Assembly: GCF_000949475.1 (NCBI RefSeq)
Contig: NZ_JRHC01000002.1
Location: forward strand, 496,001 to 560,000
Direction: 5' to 3'
Length of the DNA stretch: 64,000 bases
Source of the DNA: Draconibacterium sediminis
Lineage (GTDB): Bacteria; Bacteroidota; Bacteroidia; Bacteroidales; Prolixibacteraceae
Of the stretch, positions 27,719-38,092 are shown piece by piece. The notes beneath the pieces are model-generated. The model searched no databases, was not told the DNA's origin, and worked only from the letters and a program-made list of their open reading frames with translations. The translations under genes and the position numbers were made by a program. The stretch's first letter is position 1; the number at the start of each line of letters is the position of its first letter.

Positions 27719-29356
27719 CTATTCATTATCCGGCTGAAAATTCGGATAAGTATAATCTACCGGTGGTACAAAGTTTTCTTTGATTGTGCGGATTGCAGTC
27801 CAGCGAAGCATGTTAAAGATAGAACCTGCTTTATCGTCGGTGCCCGAACCACGAGCGCCACCAAATGGCTGCTGGCCTACAACAGCTCCTGTTGGCTTGT
27901 CGTTAATATAGAAGTTACCGGCGCAGTTTTCCAGGCGTTTGGCAATCTTCTCGATATTGTAGCGGCTTTGCGACCATACAGCTCCTGTAAGTGCATAAAT
28001 CGAAGTTGTATCAACCAAATCAAGCGTTGTATCCATGTCTTCGTCTTCGTAAACGTAAACAGTAAGAACCGGACCAAACAACTCTTCCTTCATGGTAATG
28101 TAATCTGGCTTTTTAGCCAGAATAACTGTTGGCTCAACAAAATAACCAACTGATTTATCGCAGTTTCCGCCAAAAATAACTTCAGCATCTTCGTCTTCTT
28201 TTGCACGATCGATAAAACCTTTCAGTTTATCAAACGACGACTCGTCGATAACGGCATTTACAAAGTTGGTGAAATCTTCTACCGGTCCCATTTTTACGGT
28301 AGCCAACTCAGCACCTAAAATCTCTTTTACCTCAGGCCAGATACTTGCAGGAACATAACATCTTGAAGCCGCAGAACATTTCTGTCCCTGGTATTCGAAA
28401 GCACCACGTAACATAGCAATCGCCAGTTCGCGTTTTTTAGCTGTAGGATCAGCAAAAATAAAGTCTTTACCACCAGTCTCACCAACGATACGTGGGTATG
28501 ATTTGTATTTGTAGATGTTCTCGCCAATAGTTTTCCAGATGCTTTGGAATACAGCTGTTGAACCGGTGAAGTGAATTCCTGCAAAATCAGGGTGAGTCAG
28601 CACAGTATCGGCAGCAACAGGACCCGATGCATAAACCAGGTTGATAACGCCATCAGGCAGACCGGCTTCTTTAAAGATCTCCATAATTACACCTGCTGAA
28701 TAAACAGCAGTTTTTGATGGTTTCCAAACAGCAACGTTACCCATCATGGCAGGTGCCGCAGGAAGGTTTCCGGCAATTGATGTAAAGTTGAAAGGTGTTA
28801 ATGCATAAATAAAACCTTCCAACGGACGGTATTCGTTGTAGTTCCAGATACCTTTTGCCGACTCAGGCTGGATCTTGTAAATCTCAGTCATTACCTGAAC
28901 GCCAAAACGTAAAAAGTCGGCAAACTCACAAGCCGCATCAATTTCGGCCTGGAAAGCATTTTTTGATTGCCCCAACATCGATGCTGCATTGATTTTTGCA
29001 CGATACGGACCTGCCAAAAGATCGGCTGCTTTCAGGAAAATTGAAGCGCGGTGTTGCCACGACAAGTTTGCCCATTCTTCTCTGGCTGCCAAAGCTGCAT
29101 CAATCGCCATTTCAACGTGGCTGGCATCGCCCTGGTTATAATATCCTAAAGTATGTGCAATTTCGTGAGGAGGAAACATCCTTACTTTTCTGTCGGTAAA
29201 AACTTCTTTTCCACCAATAATCATTGGCTGATCGAGTTCTTCCGAGCGTAATTCCTGCAATTTAGCCTGCAGCTCTGCTCTTTCCGGAGATCCCGGAGCA
29301 TAACTTAAAACCGGTTCGTTTTTAGCAACCGGAACGTTGTAAATTCCTTTTGGCAT
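27719..29356 (-). CDS. L-glutamate gamma-semialdehyde (1-pyrroline-5-carboxylate) dehydrogenase
   Basis: 545 residues from the ATG at 29356 (complement). The frame extends 16 codons upstream, but MPKGIYNVPVAKNEPVLSYAPGS is the usual N-terminus of this enzyme in Bacteroidota. It has the aldehyde dehydrogenase elements: AVWKPSKTAVYSAGV (NAD binding), VGETGGKDF (general-base Glu near residue 290), and GQKCSAASRCYVP (catalytic Cys near residue 325). The active-site Phe/Gly in NFYINDKPTGAVVGQQPFGG belongs to the P5CDH group. It oxidises the proline/ornithine breakdown intermediate to glutamate using NAD+. It stands alone, without a proline dehydrogenase gene next to it, so the two steps are encoded apart. 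Confidence 0.94.
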   Translation of the reverse strand: MPKGIYNVPVAKNEPVLSYAPGSPERAELQAKLQELRSEELDQPMIIGGKEVFTDRKVRMFPPHEIAHTLGYYNQGDASHVEMAIDAALAAREEWANLSWQHRASIFLKAADLLAGPYRAKINAASMLGQSKNAFQAEIDAACEFADFLRFGVQVMTEIYKIQPESAKGIWNYNEYRPLEGFIYALTPFNFTSIAGNLPAAPAMMGNVAVWKPSKTAVYSAGVIMEIFKEAGLPDGVINLVYASGPVAADTVLTHPDFAGIHFTGSTAVFQSIWKTIGENIYKYKSYPRIVGETGGKDFIFADPTAKKRELAIAMLRGAFEYQGQKCSAASRCYVPASIWPEVKEILGAELATVKMGPVEDFTNFVNAVIDESSFDKLKGFIDRAKEDEDAEVIFGGNCDKSVGYFVEPTVILAKKPDYITMKEELFGPVLTVYVYEDEDMDTTLDLVDTTSIYALTGAVWSQSRYNIEKIAKRLENCAGNFYINDKPTGAVVGQQPFGGARGSGTDDKAGSIFNMLRWTAIRTIKENFVPPVDYTYPNFQPDNE

Positions 29357-29401
29357 AATTCTATAATATTTGTCGTTTGTAATTCTTCTGATCTGTTTAT
29401 G

Positions 29402-29429
29402 CAAAACTAAAAAATCGCATTCTCACAAA
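29402..29429 (-). promoter_or_regulatory. Candidate promoter of the P5C dehydrogenase gene
   Basis: On the - strand, TTTG (29429-29426), a 16-base spacer and TAGTTTTG (29409-29402) give an exact -7 element and -33 box, with the spacing at the short end. The start codon is 45 bases downstream. Confidence 0.45.
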
Positions 29430-29543
29430 GCATAACAAAAATCATAATCGAAAAATAGAGCTTAAATCAACCTTCTTATAGCCAAACATTTAGAAGGAAT
29501 AACATCGAAAACAAAACAAAAATCAGGTTTTTGGATTCCCATT

Positions 29544-31694
29544 TTGACAATATTTCCCCGAAAAATCGTTTGTTTTGGCGGGACGTACCTGTTTTTTAAT
29601 ATTTTTACATTATTGTTAAAAAGAATATATAAAATATTAGCAGAAAGATTTTGGGCTGCTAAAACTGATCATGAAAAAAGGCAGCTTTTTCAGCTTCTAT
29701 TGTTTTGGGGAGTTGTAGGCGTGTTGTCACTATTCCTATCCGTTAGAGAATTGACACTTTCTACCCCAAAAAGCGATCTTGTGGGTTATCTGCTGCTACT
29801 TTCGGTTTCAATTTTAGCTATAGTTTGCACTTTTAATGCAAAAAAGAATTGTGCCATCAATGTTATTTTTTCGTTACCCGTTTTTATTTACGCTTATTAC
29901 ATCTCCGATTTAACAGAACATGCACCATTAATTGAAACCGTGCACCTATCGGTATGGTGGCTGATGGCAGGTCTGGTTTTTCTGTACTACTTCTCGATGA
30001 TGGAAGTTCGGGTTATCGTTTACTTCTTTGTATCGCTGGCACTAATTTGTTTCCAGCTGTTAAAAGCCGGACATTTAACTGATGCCTTTAGTTATTTCGA
30101 TCCTTTTGCCAGCAACCCGATTTTAATATTCACGGCCTTTTTCCTGGTAACCTTTTACCTCCGCAAAAAGCTGATCACAAACATCGAAGTTCTTACGGAG
30201 GAAATCGACTCGAAAAACGAAGCAATTAACCGGGTTTTACAAAACTCATCGTTTCTTATTTCGCGACTGCGTGCTGTACGTGACGAAGACGGAAACATTA
30301 CCAACCTGGTGGTTGAGAAAATAAACAACGCTTTTGAAGCCGCTTTTAAACGCAATTTATACGAAGTACAGGAACAGGAAGCTGAATACGTATTCGACCT
30401 TATTTTCAAAGGCCGGTTTGACGTGAACAAAACGGTCCTTTTTAATAAAAAGAATTTTACGGAGTTTTATGCCGAAAATCTCGACAAATGGTATAACATT
30501 CGGGTATTAAATCCCTCATATAATTCATATTACCTGGTTTTTGATGACATCACTAAAACCAAAAAGCAGATTGCTGACCTTGAAGCCAGCAAACGGCGCT
30601 ACAAAGTACTGCTTGAAGCTATTCCTGATATTTTCTTCGTAATTGACAAGGATGGTATTTACGAGGACTTTGTGATTAAAGAAGGAGACCTGTTTAAAAT
30701 TGAAGACTCGAATATTATTGGCAGCTCTATATTTAATGCCGGTTTCCCGGATAAAATGGCGCATAAAATTTATTCATGTATTCAGCATTGTATTAAAAAC
30801 GACACCATTGAAAGTATTGAATACTCGTTAAATACTCCCAACGGAACATTTATGTTCGAAATGCGCCTGGCCAAACTAAATGCCAATGCAGTAATTTCGG
30901 TGGCTCGCGATATTACCAAACGCAAAACAGCTGAATTCGGTCTGGAAAAAGCGCTCGTAAAAGCGGAAGAATCCGATCGTTTAAAATCGGCATTCCTCGC
31001 CAACCTGTCGCACGAAATTCGCACACCAATGAACATTATCTCCAACTTTACGCGCATGTTGGCCGATGATTCACTCGACGGATTGGAACGCCTGCAACTT
31101 ACCGAAGCGATTACCCAAAACGGTCAGCAGTTACTGAATATGATCGACAACACGGTGCATTTGGCAAAAATTGAAACCGAGAATATTCCGGTACACACCT
31201 CTTTTAGCAAAATAAATCCACTGCTTCGCGATATTTACAATGCCTATTTTGCCGAACTTCCCGACAGCAAGGATATTCGCATCAGCTTAAAAACGGATGT
31301 TGCCACGCCTGAATTCGGCTTTTCAACCGATCCTCAGTTGCTGAAAGAAGTGATGACGATTTTGGTTGACAACGCCGTAAAATACACCTTAAGCGGCCAG
31401 GTTACCTTTGGGTTCGAGATGGTACGCAATGATTTTGTAAAATTTTATGTGGCTGATACGGGAATTGGTATTCCTGAAGAAGATTACGAACACATCTTCA
31501 GCCGTTTTTACCGTGTGCAGAACAAAATAAACCAGACAACTTCAGGATCGGGAATTGGATTGCCAATTGCCCAACATTACGTTACGCTGTTGGGCGGAGA
31601 ACTTGAATTTGAATCGAAAGTGAATAAGGGCAGTAACTTCTGGTTTATGCTTCCTTTTAACGAAGGCCGCGGCTATATGAGAATCGTGAGTTGA
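29544..31694 (+). CDS. Membrane-bound histidine kinase with PAS domain
   Basis: 716 residues as read from a TTG at 29544. No ATG lies near the N-terminus, and another TTG at 29613 is possible, so the start is uncertain. Six membrane helices (about residues 50-220) are followed by a linker with two PAS-like regions, the second near 350-465 (YKVLLEAIPDIFFVIDKDGIY). HisKA follows with the H-box ANLSHEIRTPMN (His490), and HATPase boxes are VDNAVKYT, VADTGIGIPEED and GSGIGLPIAQHY. No receiver domain is fused and no response regulator is adjacent. It is an orphan kinase whose partner lies elsewhere; the signal is unknown. Confidence 0.9.
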   Translation: MTIFPRKIVCFGGTYLFFNIFTLLLKRIYKILAERFWAAKTDHEKRQLFQLLLFWGVVGVLSLFLSVRELTLSTPKSDLVGYLLLLSVSILAIVCTFNAKKNCAINVIFSLPVFIYAYYISDLTEHAPLIETVHLSVWWLMAGLVFLYYFSMMEVRVIVYFFVSLALICFQLLKAGHLTDAFSYFDPFASNPILIFTAFFLVTFYLRKKLITNIEVLTEEIDSKNEAINRVLQNSSFLISRLRAVRDEDGNITNLVVEKINNAFEAAFKRNLYEVQEQEAEYVFDLIFKGRFDVNKTVLFNKKNFTEFYAENLDKWYNIRVLNPSYNSYYLVFDDITKTKKQIADLEASKRRYKVLLEAIPDIFFVIDKDGIYEDFVIKEGDLFKIEDSNIIGSSIFNAGFPDKMAHKIYSCIQHCIKNDTIESIEYSLNTPNGTFMFEMRLAKLNANAVISVARDITKRKTAEFGLEKALVKAEESDRLKSAFLANLSHEIRTPMNIISNFTRMLADDSLDGLERLQLTEAITQNGQQLLNMIDNTVHLAKIETENIPVHTSFSKINPLLRDIYNAYFAELPDSKDIRISLKTDVATPEFGFSTDPQLLKEVMTILVDNAVKYTLSGQVTFGFEMVRNDFVKFYVADTGIGIPEEDYEHIFSRFYRVQNKINQTTSGSGIGLPIAQHYVTLLGGELEFESKVNKGSNFWFMLPFNEGRGYMRIVS

Positions 31695-31796
31695 AGTCGA
31701 TTTGGTAGTCGCAGTAAACAGTTTTCAGTTGCAGTTTTCAGTTTGCAGTGTCAAACTTTTCAAACAATTTCAAACAACAAAAACAATGCAACCCAG

Positions 31797-33083
31797 TTAG
31801 TACCTGTTTATAACCGAGTTTAATTGCCGGTACCCAACCAACCTGTCGTAACGGCTGGCTAAATCGCGGTAATATACCAGAATCTGATAATCATTACTGG
31901 TTTCCCAAAAGCTTCCTTCAATATTGGTATGATCGGCCACTTTTGATCCCTGCGGCACATAAACGTAGATATAATTATAATACCCCTGCTTGAGCAACAA
32001 AGTCAATTCATATTCTCCTCGCTCGAAATTATAGGTCATTTCGTTGCTCTTATTGGCGTTCCAGTTGCTTAGAGCGCCAAAAACATTTACCGATCCGCCA
32101 AGTAGCGGCGCTTCCAATGGCAAGGTAAAATGCACGAAGGTATAATCACATTCGGTATCATAATCGCGCACCTCCTGATCCTGGCTTTCAATGGCATACA
32201 TTCCATTCATTTCTTCGTACGAAAAAAAGGGTTTATTGGCACGCACTTCATCAATTTTAACCGTTTTATGAAAATATGGACGGTGAAAATCGGTAGCTAT
32301 CACATTCTCGCCATTCATCCGGTTGGTTCGGTTGTCGAAATACCGAAACTCGTTTCCTGCCGGAAATACATTTTCGCGGTTATAATCGTAATCCAAAACC
32401 CCGTCGCGCATGTACAACGGCTTCAAATCACGAATGGCATTATCCCAGCGGTTATTCTGCATAATCACAACCTTCACCTCTTCCCTCGGATTTAAGATCG
32501 CCAAATTGGGATGGTATATTTTAAAATCTACTTCGTGGTTGCTGCCTTCAAAAGCATCGGCAGTGGCGCGTCTAACTGTTCCTTCAATACGAACAGCATT
32601 TTCGTATATATGAAAACGTTTCGTCAAAACCACCTTCTCCTTGTCCTGATCTTCGTAAACCACTAAAACATAATTTCCCGAGAGTTTAAAGCGCATCTGG
32701 TCGTTGGGCAATTCAATATGGTAATTTACATAGCTAAAAGTGGTATTAAACGACAACGCGTAATCATCAACCGGATTATCGATAAATCCATCGATGTATT
32801 CGTCCTGCGAAATAAAACTCTCGTTCCAGTCAGCATCGCAATGTACCACGGTGTAATAGTAATCTTTCACGCCTTCCGAAAGATCATCGAATTTAAAAAC
32901 CAGCGTTATATCTTCATTCAAACCCATTATCGGGTTCGAGAGTTCGAAGCCATTCCGATAGGCCTGCACCGTTTTTATATTCTCGCGGTTAATGGCATTT
33001 TCGTAGTAAAAATTCTCCTCCTGCCCCTTTGCCCCTGTACTTAGAATCAGAAAAAATATGGTGGTGAAAAAAACGGTTCTCAT
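31797..33083 (-). CDS. Type IX secretion system plug protein (DUF5103)
   Basis: 428 residues with a signal peptide (MRTVFFTTIFFLILSTGAKGQ). The sequence ENFYYENAINRENIKTVQAY, followed by FDDLSEGVKDYYYTVVHCDADWNES near residue 70-95, matches the conserved start of DUF5103 proteins. The middle holds LSGNYVLVVYEDQDKEKVVLTKRFHIYE and the C-terminus has GALSNWNANKSNEMTYN with CBM-like strands. The family includes the Plug protein that closes the periplasmic side of the SprA translocon in Flavobacteria. That role is established for the relative and is inferred here. It suggests a T9SS in this organism. The gene is divergent from nqrA and followed by a repeat-like CAGTTTTCAG stretch. Confidence 0.85.
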   Translation of the reverse strand: MRTVFFTTIFFLILSTGAKGQEENFYYENAINRENIKTVQAYRNGFELSNPIMGLNEDITLVFKFDDLSEGVKDYYYTVVHCDADWNESFISQDEYIDGFIDNPVDDYALSFNTTFSYVNYHIELPNDQMRFKLSGNYVLVVYEDQDKEKVVLTKRFHIYENAVRIEGTVRRATADAFEGSNHEVDFKIYHPNLAILNPREEVKVVIMQNNRWDNAIRDLKPLYMRDGVLDYDYNRENVFPAGNEFRYFDNRTNRMNGENVIATDFHRPYFHKTVKIDEVRANKPFFSYEEMNGMYAIESQDQEVRDYDTECDYTFVHFTLPLEAPLLGGSVNVFGALSNWNANKSNEMTYNFERGEYELTLLLKQGYYNYIYVYVPQGSKVADHTNIEGSFWETSNDYQILVYYRDLASRYDRLVGYRQLNSVINRY

Positions 33084-33504
33084 CTGCTATTTGATTTGTT
33101 ATTGTTGGTATCGTATTTCCAGTTACTATTTTCGCAATCACTCATTCTATTTAACAGCTACAATGTTCGGTTATTGTATTGCAAAAGCAGTGCCTGTTTT
33201 GTTAAAACGTAAAAATCTGCAATTCGTATCTCATATCAAAACCGAAAACACAAATTTCGTTTAAATGTGCTTGCTTTTTATAGTTAAATCGCTAAAATAG
33301 ATAACAAAATGTTAATTTAATCTGAAGATAAATAACGTTAAAAATGATTTTTTATTTTACTCAATACCTGACACTTACACATACTATTGCAACATCCACA
33401 TATCTTCATATTTGAAACCGTTGAACTTTTGCTATAAAGCATTGCGAAAAGCCAATTAAATTAATACTTTTGCCCACTTAAAAATAATACATTCTTAATT
33501 AGAT
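33084..33504. other. Divergent intergenic region holding the nqr promoter
   Basis: 421 bases without a gene separate the plug protein from nqrA. Small frames are shadows or low-complexity. The left half should hold the - strand promoter of the plug gene, but no exact TAnnTTTG was found. The right half holds the nqr promoter at 33441-33472. Confidence 0.6.
33441..33472 (+). promoter_or_regulatory. Promoter of the nqr operon
   Basis: ATTG (33441-33444), 20 bases, then TACTTTTG (33465-33472). The -7 element is an exact TAnnTTTG and the spacing is ideal; the -33 box has one mismatch. The nqrA ATG is 32 bases further on. Confidence 0.6.
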
Positions 33505-34851
33505 ATGTCAGAAGTAGTTAAGTTAAGGAAAGGGCTTAATATAAAGCTAAAAGGAAGTGCAGAAAAGGCACTTGACAAATTGCCGGTTCCGGCAACAGTA
33601 GCTCTGAAACCCACCGATTTTCCGGGACTTACTCCAAAACTTAGTGTAAAAGTTGACGCCGAGGTTAAAGCCGGCGACGCTTTGTTCTACGACAAATATC
33701 ATCCTGAAATCAAATTTACAGCTCCTCTTGGAGGAAAAGTAGTATCGATTAACCGTGGTGAGCGTCGTAAAATTTTGGAGGTAGTTATTGCAACCGACGA
33801 GAATGTTGGTTCAGCCGAATTTAAGAAAGCTGACCCATCGAGCTTATCGGCGGAAGAGGTGAAGGAACAAATTTTGAAAAGTGGTATATGGCCGTTCATC
33901 AAAAAACGTCCGTATGGTATTATCGCCAATCCGGAGGAGAAACCAAAAGCCATTTACATTTCAACATTCGACACGGCTCCATTGGCACCCGATTACAATT
34001 TTGTTCTCGATGGCCAACTGGATACCTTCCAAACCGGTGTTAACGCATTGGCTCAACTTACCGAAGGAAAAGTGAATCTTGGAGTTTCAAAGGATTCGGC
34101 TTTTACTTCGCTAAAAAATGTTGTGGTTAATACCTTTGAAGGGCCTCACCCTGCAGGTAACGTTGGTATTCAAATTGCCAATACATCTCCGATAAACAAA
34201 GGCGAAGTGGTTTGGACCATCAGCGTACAGGATGTATTGTTCATTGGCCGTTTGTTTGAAACTGGTAATGTTGATTTTACAAAAACTGTTGCTTTAACCG
34301 GATCAGAAGTTCAGGCACCAAAATATTACCAAACAACCGTAGGAGCACCAATAGCTAACCTGGTTGGAGGGAAATTGGTTGATGCCGACTACAATCAGCG
34401 TATTATCAGCGGTAACGTGCTTACCGGAACCAAAGTTTCGTCAAAAAGCTTCCTTGGTTTTTACGACTCGCAAATCAGTGTAATTCCTGAAGGCGATGAG
34501 TACGAATTTTTAGGCTGGGCCGACCCGGGCTTTAATAAATTTAGTGCAACCAAAGCTTATTTCGGAAAATTGTTCCCGAAAAAAGAGTACACAATGAATG
34601 CAAACATTCATGGTGGCGAACGTGCATTTGTTTTGTCGAACCAATACGAAAAACTGGTTCCGATGGATATCCTTCCGGTATTCCTGCTTAAAGCTATCCT
34701 GGTAAACGATATCGACAAAATGGAAAACTTTGGTATTTATGAAGTGATAGAAGAAGACTTCGCCTTGTGTGAATATGCCTGTACTTCAAAAATCGAGGTT
34801 CAGAAAATTTTGCGCGAAGGTATTAATACCATGATCAAAGAGCTTGGTTAA
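33505..34851 (+). CDS. nqrA: Na+-translocating NADH:quinone reductase subunit A
   Basis: 448 residues, the usual length. The N-terminal part begins RKGLNIKLKGSAEKALDKLP, as in NqrA of Bacteroidota, and PTDFPGLTPKLSVKVDAEVKAGDALFYDK is the barrel-sandwich (biotinyl-like) segment. The region FNKFSATKAYFGKLFPKK and the C-terminal YACTSKIEVQKILREG are typical. NqrA is the peripheral cytoplasmic subunit contacting quinone. It is the first gene of a complete operon nqrABCDEF. Confidence 0.97.
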   Translation: MSEVVKLRKGLNIKLKGSAEKALDKLPVPATVALKPTDFPGLTPKLSVKVDAEVKAGDALFYDKYHPEIKFTAPLGGKVVSINRGERRKILEVVIATDENVGSAEFKKADPSSLSAEEVKEQILKSGIWPFIKKRPYGIIANPEEKPKAIYISTFDTAPLAPDYNFVLDGQLDTFQTGVNALAQLTEGKVNLGVSKDSAFTSLKNVVVNTFEGPHPAGNVGIQIANTSPINKGEVVWTISVQDVLFIGRLFETGNVDFTKTVALTGSEVQAPKYYQTTVGAPIANLVGGKLVDADYNQRIISGNVLTGTKVSSKSFLGFYDSQISVIPEGDEYEFLGWADPGFNKFSATKAYFGKLFPKKEYTMNANIHGGERAFVLSNQYEKLVPMDILPVFLLKAILVNDIDKMENFGIYEVIEEDFALCEYACTSKIEVQKILREGINTMIKELG

Positions 34852-34882
34852 TCATTACAAGTAACTAATTAGTCTTTTAGAG

Positions 34883-36064
34883 ATGAAATTTATAAAAAAC
34901 TTTTTTGAAAGGACAGAACCGCTGGTTCAGAAGGGAGCCAAATACCATTGGCTCAATTCGGTACACGACGGATTCTTTACATTTTTATACACGCCAAAAA
35001 CCACGTCGAAAACGGGTACGCACATTCACGATTACATCGATTTGAAACGTACCATGTCGATTGTTGTTTTATCGGTGGTTCCGGCTTTGTTGTTCGGAAT
35101 GTACAACGTTGGAGTGCAACACTTTAAAGCCATTGGCGAATTGGCCTCAACAGGATTTTTCGACATCTTCCTGTTTGGTTTAATTAAAGTACTTCCAATC
35201 GTTATCGTATCCTATGGAGTAGGTTTAGGTATCGAATTCGTTTTCGCTCAATTGCGCGGACACGAAATACAGGAAGGCTTCCTTGTATCGGGTATGCTTA
35301 TTCCGCTTATTATGCCTGTTAATACTCCGCTTTGGATGATTGCTGTTGCAACAGCTTTCGCCGTTGTTTTGGGTAAAGAGGTATTTGGTGGAACCGGAAT
35401 GAACATCTGGAACCCGGCGCTTGTAGCACGTGCTTTCCTATTCTTTGCTTATCCGGCGCAAATGTCGGGCGATTCGGTTTGGATCGCATTAAAAGATACC
35501 GATAAAGTAGTTGACGGTTTTTCAGGAGCAACTCCAATGGCCGATGCAGCTGCAGGACACTTAAATTACAGTGTAGCCGATGCATTCTTTGGTTTTATTC
35601 CCGGTTCTATCGGTGAAACATCAACACTGGCAATCCTTATCGGTGCTGTATTGTTGATCATTACCGGAATCGGAAGCTGGAAAATTATGGTTTCAACCAT
35701 TGCAGGTGGTGCAGTTATGGGACTTATCCTTAACGCATTTGCAGGCAGTGCAGGTTTGTCGCCTGAAGTTGCAACATACTTTTCAATGCCTTTCTGGCAT
35801 CACTTAATTTTAGGTGGTTTTATGTTTGGTGCAATTTTTATGGCAACCGACCCTGTTTCGGCATCACAAACCGAAAAAGGAAAGTGGATCTACGGATTCC
35901 TGATCGGTATTCTGGCTATCATCATCCGTGTTATCAACCCGGCCTTCCCTGAAGGTATGATGTTGGCAATCCTGCTGATGAACACATTTGCTCCGCTTAT
36001 CGACCACTACGTTGTAGCCGGTCATGTTAAGAGAAGAACAAAACGAGCTAAAGTTTCTGCATAA
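34883..36064 (+). CDS. nqrB: Na+-translocating NADH:quinone reductase subunit B
   Basis: 393 residues with about ten membrane helices. The covalent FMN attachment site is DGFSGATPMA, with Thr at about residue 217. The upstream part GVGLGIEFVFAQLRGHEIQEGFLVSGML and GGTGMNIWNPALVARAFLFF are family hallmarks. It carries FMN and riboflavin-linked electron steps and part of the Na+ path. It follows nqrA by 31 bases. Confidence 0.97.
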   Translation: MKFIKNFFERTEPLVQKGAKYHWLNSVHDGFFTFLYTPKTTSKTGTHIHDYIDLKRTMSIVVLSVVPALLFGMYNVGVQHFKAIGELASTGFFDIFLFGLIKVLPIVIVSYGVGLGIEFVFAQLRGHEIQEGFLVSGMLIPLIMPVNTPLWMIAVATAFAVVLGKEVFGGTGMNIWNPALVARAFLFFAYPAQMSGDSVWIALKDTDKVVDGFSGATPMADAAAGHLNYSVADAFFGFIPGSIGETSTLAILIGAVLLIITGIGSWKIMVSTIAGGAVMGLILNAFAGSAGLSPEVATYFSMPFWHHLILGGFMFGAIFMATDPVSASQTEKGKWIYGFLIGILAIIIRVINPAFPEGMMLAILLMNTFAPLIDHYVVAGHVKRRTKRAKVSA

Positions 36065-36080
36065 TTAAAACGAAGAAAAG

Positions 36081-36779
36081 ATGGACAGAAATAGTAATAC
36101 TTACACATTTTTATATGCAGCCATTATGGTAATTGTTGTGGCTGCCGTTCTTGCTTCGGTTTCAATGGCGTTAAAGCCAGCGCAGAAAAAGAACGTAGAG
36201 ATAGAGAAAAAACAAAATATCCTGGCATCGGTAAATATTGAAAGTACTGCAGAAACCGCAGAAGCTATTTACGCTGAAAAAATTATTGACGAGTACCTTG
36301 TAAATACAAAAGGTGAAAAAGTTGATGGTAATGCTTTCACAACCGACCTGAAAAAGGAACGTGCCAAGAGTTTCGACGAAATGGTACTTCCGGTATTTGT
36401 ATGCGATACTGAAGAGGGAAGAAAATATGTACTTCCGGTATACGGAGCCGGTCTTTGGGGACCTATCTGGGGATATGTTTCGGTAAGCGCCGATATGAAT
36501 ACCATTTTCGGAGCAAACTTCGATCACGAAGGTGAAACTCCGGGATTAGGTGCTGAAATTTCAACTTCAGCCTTTGAAGAGCAATTTAAAGGAAAAGAGA
36601 TCTTTGATAATTCAGGAGAATTGGTTTCTATTCTGGTTGCAAAAACCGGTCAGGTTGCTCCTGAAGAGCATAAGGTTGACGGAATCTCAGGTGGTACAAT
36701 TACAAGTAAAGGTCTGGAAGCGATGTTAAAAGATGACTTTACAGGCTATGAAGCATTCTTAAACAAGAATAAAAATTAA
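36081..36779 (+). CDS. nqrC: Na+-translocating NADH:quinone reductase subunit C
   Basis: 232 residues with one N-terminal membrane helix ([23 protein letters not shown]). The periplasmic FMN-binding domain ends with [17 protein letters not shown], where Thr206 is the FMN-linked residue. The usual motif reads S-G-A-T; here it is [16 protein letters not shown] and [15 protein letters not shown] are also conserved. Spacing to nqrB and nqrD is 5-16 bases, indicating one operon. Confidence 0.96.
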   Translation: MDRNSNTYTFLYAAIMVIVVAAVLASVSMALKPAQKKNVEIEKKQNILASVNIESTAETAEAIYAEKIIDEYLVNTKGEKVDGNAFTTDLKKERAKSFDEMVLPVFVCDTEEGRKYVLPVYGAGLWGPIWGYVSVSADMNTIFGANFDHEGETPGLGAEISTSAFEEQFKGKEIFDNSGELVSILVAKTGQVAPEEHKVDGISGGTITSKGLEAMLKDDFTGYEAFLNKNKN

Positions 36780-36784
36780 GAGAG

Positions 36785-37429
36785 ATGAGCGAACCATTAT
36801 TTTCAAAGAAAAATTTAAAATTACTGTCGGATCCGTTAAACGACAGTAACCCGATTACCGTACAGGTTTTAGGTATTTGCTCAGCGCTGGCTGTTACTGC
36901 ACAATTGAAACCGTCAATTGTAATGACAATTTCAGTTATGGCTGTTTTGGCATTTGCAAACGTGATTATTTCATTGTTACGAAATACAATTCCTAACCGA
37001 ATCCGAATCATTGTTCAGCTGGTAGTTATTGCAGCCCTGGTAATTTTGGTTGACCAGGTACTTCGTGCCTATGTGTACGACGTAAGTAAGCAGCTATCGG
37101 TATTTGTTGGTTTGATTATTACCAACTGTATTATCATGGGTCGTTTGGAAGCATTTGCTTTGGGTAACCGCCCATGGCAATCGTTCCTTGATGGAATTGG
37201 AAACGCAGCCGGATACGGTTTTATTCTTATTGTAGTTGGTTTCTTCCGCGAATTGCTGGGATCAGGCTCTTTACTGGGTTATAAAATAATCCCTGAAAGC
37301 TGGTACATCGTAAACGGTGGATTTTACGAAAACAACGGACTAATGGTACTTTCGCCAATGGCGCTTATTGTTGTTGGTGTAATTATCTGGGTTCAGCGTA
37401 GCCGTAACCGTAAACTAATTGAAGATTAA
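36785..37429 (+). CDS. nqrD: Na+-translocating NADH:quinone reductase subunit D
   Basis: 214 residues with about six membrane helices. [33 protein letters not shown] and [32 protein letters not shown] are characteristic, as is the conserved cysteine in [16 protein letters not shown]. NqrD and NqrE form a pseudo-symmetric pair holding an intramembrane [2Fe-2S] site. Confidence 0.97.
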   Translation: MSEPLFSKKNLKLLSDPLNDSNPITVQVLGICSALAVTAQLKPSIVMTISVMAVLAFANVIISLLRNTIPNRIRIIVQLVVIAALVILVDQVLRAYVYDVSKQLSVFVGLIITNCIIMGRLEAFALGNRPWQSFLDGIGNAAGYGFILIVVGFFRELLGSGSLLGYKIIPESWYIVNGGFYENNGLMVLSPMALIVVGVIIWVQRSRNRKLIED

Positions 37430-37453
37430 TTGTAACGCAAAAACAAAATTCAA

Positions 37454-38071
37454 ATGGAAAATCTGATTAATATATTTGTTAAGTCAATTTTTATTGAAAA
37501 CATGGTATTTGCGTACTTCTTCGGAATGTGCTCGTATTTGGCTGTTTCGAAAAAAGTAAGTACCGCTGCCGGTTTAGGAATTGCTGTAGTTTTTGTGTTA
37601 GGAATTACGGTACCGGTTAACTACCTGTTAGAGAAATTTGTATTAAATGAAGGTGCTTTGGTTTGGTTAGGCGAAGGATTTGCCAATGTTGACCTCAGCT
37701 TCTTACGCTTTATCATGTTTATTGCCATCATTGCATCAATGGTTCAGTTGGTGGAAATGATTGTGGAGAAATTTGCTCCTGTGCTGTACAACCAGCTGGG
37801 TATTTTCCTGCCGCTTATTGCAGTAAACTGTGCTATTCTTGGAGGATCGTTATTCCTGCAGCAAAAAGCATTTATTAACGTTGGCGAAGCTACCGTTTAC
37901 GGTTTGGGTTCGGGCGTTGGCTGGTTGCTGGCAATCGTAGGTATTGCGGCCATCAGGGAAAAGATCGAATACTCACAAATACCTGGCCCGCTTCGTGGAC
38001 TTGGAATTACATTTATTGTAACCGGTTTGATGGGATTGGCATTTATGGGATTCGGCGGAATTAAATTGTAG
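37454..38071 (+). CDS. nqrE: Na+-translocating NADH:quinone reductase subunit E
   Basis: 205 residues with about six membrane helices. It begins [33 protein letters not shown], a strongly conserved segment with the first cluster-binding Cys. [13 protein letters not shown] near residue 117 has the second Cys. It is homologous to nqrD and lies between nqrD and nqrF. Confidence 0.97.
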   Translation: MENLINIFVKSIFIENMVFAYFFGMCSYLAVSKKVSTAAGLGIAVVFVLGITVPVNYLLEKFVLNEGALVWLGEGFANVDLSFLRFIMFIAIIASMVQLVEMIVEKFAPVLYNQLGIFLPLIAVNCAILGGSLFLQQKAFINVGEATVYGLGSGVGWLLAIVGIAAIREKIEYSQIPGPLRGLGITFIVTGLMGLAFMGFGGIKL

Positions 38072-38092
38072 AATTAAAAAACAATTAGCAAG

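Noticed and set aside
29544-31694. Hybrid two-component protein
   Set aside because: The reading frame ends after the ATPase domain; no receiver or regulator domain follows.
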